A stretch of 37,858 nucleotides of DNA, from assembly GCA_030949555.1 (NCBI GenBank), contig JAUZSJ010000013.1, positions 1-37,858 on the forward strand, read 5' to 3'. A program made the position numbers and the translations under genes. The stretch comes from Persephonella sp. (lineage in GTDB: Bacteria; Aquificota; Aquificia; Aquificales; Hydrogenothermaceae). Shown one piece after another: positions 35,654 through 37,858 of the stretch. The stretch's first letter is position 1. Each line of letters starts with the position of its first letter. The notes below the pieces were generated by a model that was not told the origin of the DNA, did no database searches, and worked only from the letters and a program-made list of their open reading frames with translations.

Positions 35654-36973
35654 TCAATAGAAAATAAATAATATTTCCTGTGCAAACCTTTCCATATCCC
35701 TTAATGCCCTTTCTGCTTTCAGTAGTTTCCTCTTTCTTCTGTCTTTTACCTTTCTGTCTAAATCCGGGAGGAGGGCAAAGTTTGGATTCATAGGCTGGAG
35801 CTCTTCTTTTGGTTCTGTTATGTATCTTACCAGTCCACCTAACATTGTTGTCTCTGGAGGAATTACCGGTTCTTTACCTTTCAGCATTCTTGAAACGTTA
35901 ATTCCTGCAAGTATTCCTGTTGCGGCAGATGCCGTATATCCTTCTACCCCTGTTATCTGACCGGCAAACAGTATTTCTGGATTTTTCTTTAGCTGTAGTG
36001 TAGGCTTTAACACCCTGTGGGACTGTATAAATGTGTTTCTGTGTATGGAGCCCAGTCTAACAAAAGTAGCATTTCTCAGGGCAGGTATCAGTCTGAATAT
36101 TCTTTTTTGCTCGGGATACTTCAGCTTTGTCTGGAATCCTACCATTGACAGAAGAGTTCCTTCTCTGTTTTCTTTCCTCAGCTGGACTACAGCAAAGGGC
36201 TGTTTTCCTGTTTTGGGGTCTGTTAAACCTACAGGTTTCATAGGACCAAACAGGAGGGTCTGTTTTCCTCTCCTTGCAATCTCCTCAATGGGAAGACATC
36301 CTTCAAAAAACACTGCCCTTTCAAACTCCTTCAGAGGAACCTGCTCCCCTTTCAGCAGTTCCTGATAAAATATCTCGTACTCTTCCTCTGTGAGGACGCA
36401 GTTAAAGTAGTCTCCTTCTCCTTTTGAGTATCTGTCTCCCCAGAAACCTTTTGAGTAATCTACTGTTTCAGCATCAACGGTTGGGGCTATCGCGTCATAA
36501 AAGTAGAGGTGCTCTGCCCCTGTCAGTTTCTGTAGCTTCTTTGAGAACTTTTCAGATGTTAAAGGTCCGGTTGCAATGATGATAAAGTCGTAGTCTTCAG
36601 GAATCTCTGTTATCTCCTTTCTTATAACATTTATGTTTGGGTGTTTTTCTAAAGTCTGTGTTATCTTCTGTGAAAACTTTTCCCTGTCAACAGCTAAAGC
36701 TCCTCCTGCAGGAACAGAGAATTCTTCTGCAACTTTTACAACAAGGGAGTTAAGCATCTTCATCTCTTCTTTTAAAAGACCTGCTCCTGTCGTAATCTCT
36801 TTTCCACCAAGGGAGTTGGAGCAGACAAGCTCTGCAAAATTACCTGTTCTGTGGGCAGGAGTGGATTTTTCAGGTCTCATTTCGTATAAATCTACTTGAA
36901 ATCCTTCTTCTGCTATTTTGTAGGCTGCTTCACTGCCTGCAAGTCCTCCACCAATTACTGCTACTTTTTTCAT
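35654..36973 (-). CDS. trmFO: TrmFO, folate/FAD-dependent tRNA (uracil-54-C5)-methyltransferase
   Basis: Makes ribothymidine at position 54 of tRNA using methylenetetrahydrofolate and FAD. The 439-residue length is normal. [21 protein letters not shown] is the FAD-binding start. [25 protein letters not shown] and the family phrases [28 protein letters not shown] and [22 protein letters not shown] are intact. Its presence fits a lineage that uses TrmFO rather than TrmA. It lies 42 nt downstream of the antiporter gene on the same strand and may be co-transcribed. No frameshift. Confidence 0.95.
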   Translation of the reverse strand: MKKVAVIGGGLAGSEAAYKIAEEGFQVDLYEMRPEKSTPAHRTGNFAELVCSNSLGGKEITTGAGLLKEEMKMLNSLVVKVAEEFSVPAGGALAVDREKFSQKITQTLEKHPNINVIRKEITEIPEDYDFIIIATGPLTSEKFSKKLQKLTGAEHLYFYDAIAPTVDAETVDYSKGFWGDRYSKGEGDYFNCVLTEEEYEIFYQELLKGEQVPLKEFERAVFFEGCLPIEEIARRGKQTLLFGPMKPVGLTDPKTGKQPFAVVQLRKENREGTLLSMVGFQTKLKYPEQKRIFRLIPALRNATFVRLGSIHRNTFIQSHRVLKPTLQLKKNPEILFAGQITGVEGYTASAATGILAGINVSRMLKGKEPVIPPETTMLGGLVRYITEPKEELQPMNPNFALLPDLDRKVKDRRKRKLLKAERALRDMERFAQEILFIFY

Positions 36974-37015
36974 TTTACCTTCTGCTTTTTTTGTGGAAAT
37001 ATATGGAGATATTAT

Positions 37016-37858
37016 CTACTTTTCAATATTTTCTTTGTCCTCTTCTATCCTGAACAGATATTTCAGCAGGAATGGTGGAACAAGGGTTGTCAGTATGACT
37101 ATAAATACAACGGCAGAGTATATTTCATTGGTAAATATTTTTGCAGACCTTCCAAGCTCTGCAAAAACTAAACCTACTTCTCCTCGGGGAACCATAGATG
37201 TTCCTATTATGAGTTTTTTGAGACTGTCTGTGCCTTTCAGCAGGTATGCTCCCCCTACTTTACCAAATATTGCGATTATTAGCAGTGTGATTGTTAAAAG
37301 CCAGAATGTTGAGGAGCTGAAGTCAATTTCTCTCAGATTCATTGACAGTCCAACAGTTACGAAAAATATAGGAGTAAACAGGAATATAAGAGGTTTCATC
37401 TGTGTTTCTAACTTTTCAACAAAGTGAGGGTCTGCTTTGAGGGCAATGCCAAATGGAAGGAAAAATCTACGAGAAAGAGCAATACCTGCAGCGAATGCTC
37501 CTATTATCTCTGGTGCTCCAAACAGATGTGCAACATAGGCAAAGAAAAGGATAAGAGAGATGATTATCGTTGGGATAAAACCGGGAACCTTTCTGTATCT
37601 TCTATCGTAAACATGAATAAACTTTGACATTACGGCAGCTAAAACAGGTGCTGTTGCAAAGAAGAATGCTACAAGTATTATTATTCTCATGGTATTTTCT
37701 AAGTTTACTTCGCCCGTCAGAGCAAAATCTGCAAGTATAACCAGTAGTATAACTCCAATAACATCGTCTAAAACGGCAGCTCCCACTACTAATTGTGCTA
37801 TAGAAGTTTTTTCTTTGCCTAAATCTTTCAGAACTCTGACGGTAATACCTATACTTGT
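37016..37858 (-). CDS. CPA2-family cation/proton antiporter, partial at window edge
   Basis: The 3' part (281 codons) of an inner-membrane KefB/NapA-like antiporter. The frame stays open to the last base of the window (TSIGITVRVLKDLGKEKTSI at the edge). VVGAAVLDDVIGVILLVI holds the conserved ion-binding Asp pair. FAAGIALSRR, FLFTPIFFVTVGLSMN and IGTSMVPRGEVGLVFAELG (conserved Arg/Glu) also match. About ten helices are present in this part, with no C-terminal TrkA-N domain, so it is the short form. The ion (Na+ or K+) cannot be told. Confidence 0.88.
   Translation of the reverse strand, partial: TSIGITVRVLKDLGKEKTSIAQLVVGAAVLDDVIGVILLVILADFALTGEVNLENTMRIIILVAFFFATAPVLAAVMSKFIHVYDRRYRKVPGFIPTIIISLILFFAYVAHLFGAPEIIGAFAAGIALSRRFFLPFGIALKADPHFVEKLETQMKPLIFLFTPIFFVTVGLSMNLREIDFSSSTFWLLTITLLIIAIFGKVGGAYLLKGTDSLKKLIIGTSMVPRGEVGLVFAELGRSAKIFTNEIYSAVVFIVILTTLVPPFLLKYLFRIEEDKENIEK

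Overview
The window looks like chromosomal DNA of a low-GC, Gram-negative thermophile. My best guess is Aquificota, in or near Hydrogenothermaceae (Persephonella/Sulfurihydrogenibium-like). This rests on the gene set: Kdo phosphatase, outer-membrane barrels and lipoproteins, class II aldolase beside class I FBPase, TrmFO, and a DapE of the actinobacterial type. Protein texture (K/E/I-rich, AT-rich codons) also fits. The lineage is an inference from family resemblance; no search was run.

Layout. 1-1150: decayed tnpB (IS200/IS605 type) with a nested hairpin upstream. 1313-7005: a heavy-metal RND efflux operon (small Cys/His/Met protein, TolC-like, CusB-like, CusA/CzcA-like), followed by a DUF2231 membrane protein. 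7582-7932: non-coding or decayed stretch ending in a good sigma70-type promoter. 7933-14543: a tightly packed operon of a PqqD-like RRE protein, an ATP-grasp ligase, an alanine-racemase-fold PLP decarboxylase, a urea-transporter-like membrane domain fused to an M23 peptidase, an outer-membrane barrel, a TPR protein and a CxxC thioredoxin-like protein. I do not recognise this as a described pathway; it is the main candidate for a new system.

14540-14937: an array of eleven perfect DnaA boxes plus two near matches, helically phased, next to an AT-rich segment. This is a strong candidate oriC with no dnaA in the window. 14938-22811: folK; an L,D-transpeptidase convergent with a coiled-coil lipoprotein that ends in Lys; kdsC behind a leader terminator; a methyltransferase; a barrel protein; alaS; and a short RlmN/Cfr-like protein. 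22850-23007: tRNA-Val(UAC) and tRNA-Asp(GUC). 23032-28332: IclR regulator, DapE, a membrane GGDEF protein, trpE and a small unknown. 28380-33161: hsp20, then an operon fba - NTase-like - fbp - crcB - DUF190 - unknown (gluconeogenesis plus fluoride export). 33298-37858: DUF4105 protein, PEGA protein, trmFO and a CPA2 antiporter cut by the window edge.

Quality warning. At least a dozen genes are broken by single-base indels. Most lie in homopolymer runs and the reading resumes cleanly in another frame (alaS, trpE, dapE, GGDEF gene, cusB, tolC, ldt, kdsC, hsp20, DUF4105 and others). Their products are essential or well conserved, so I read these as sequencing errors and annotate whole genes across the breaks. 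Only the tnpB region looks like a true pseudogene.
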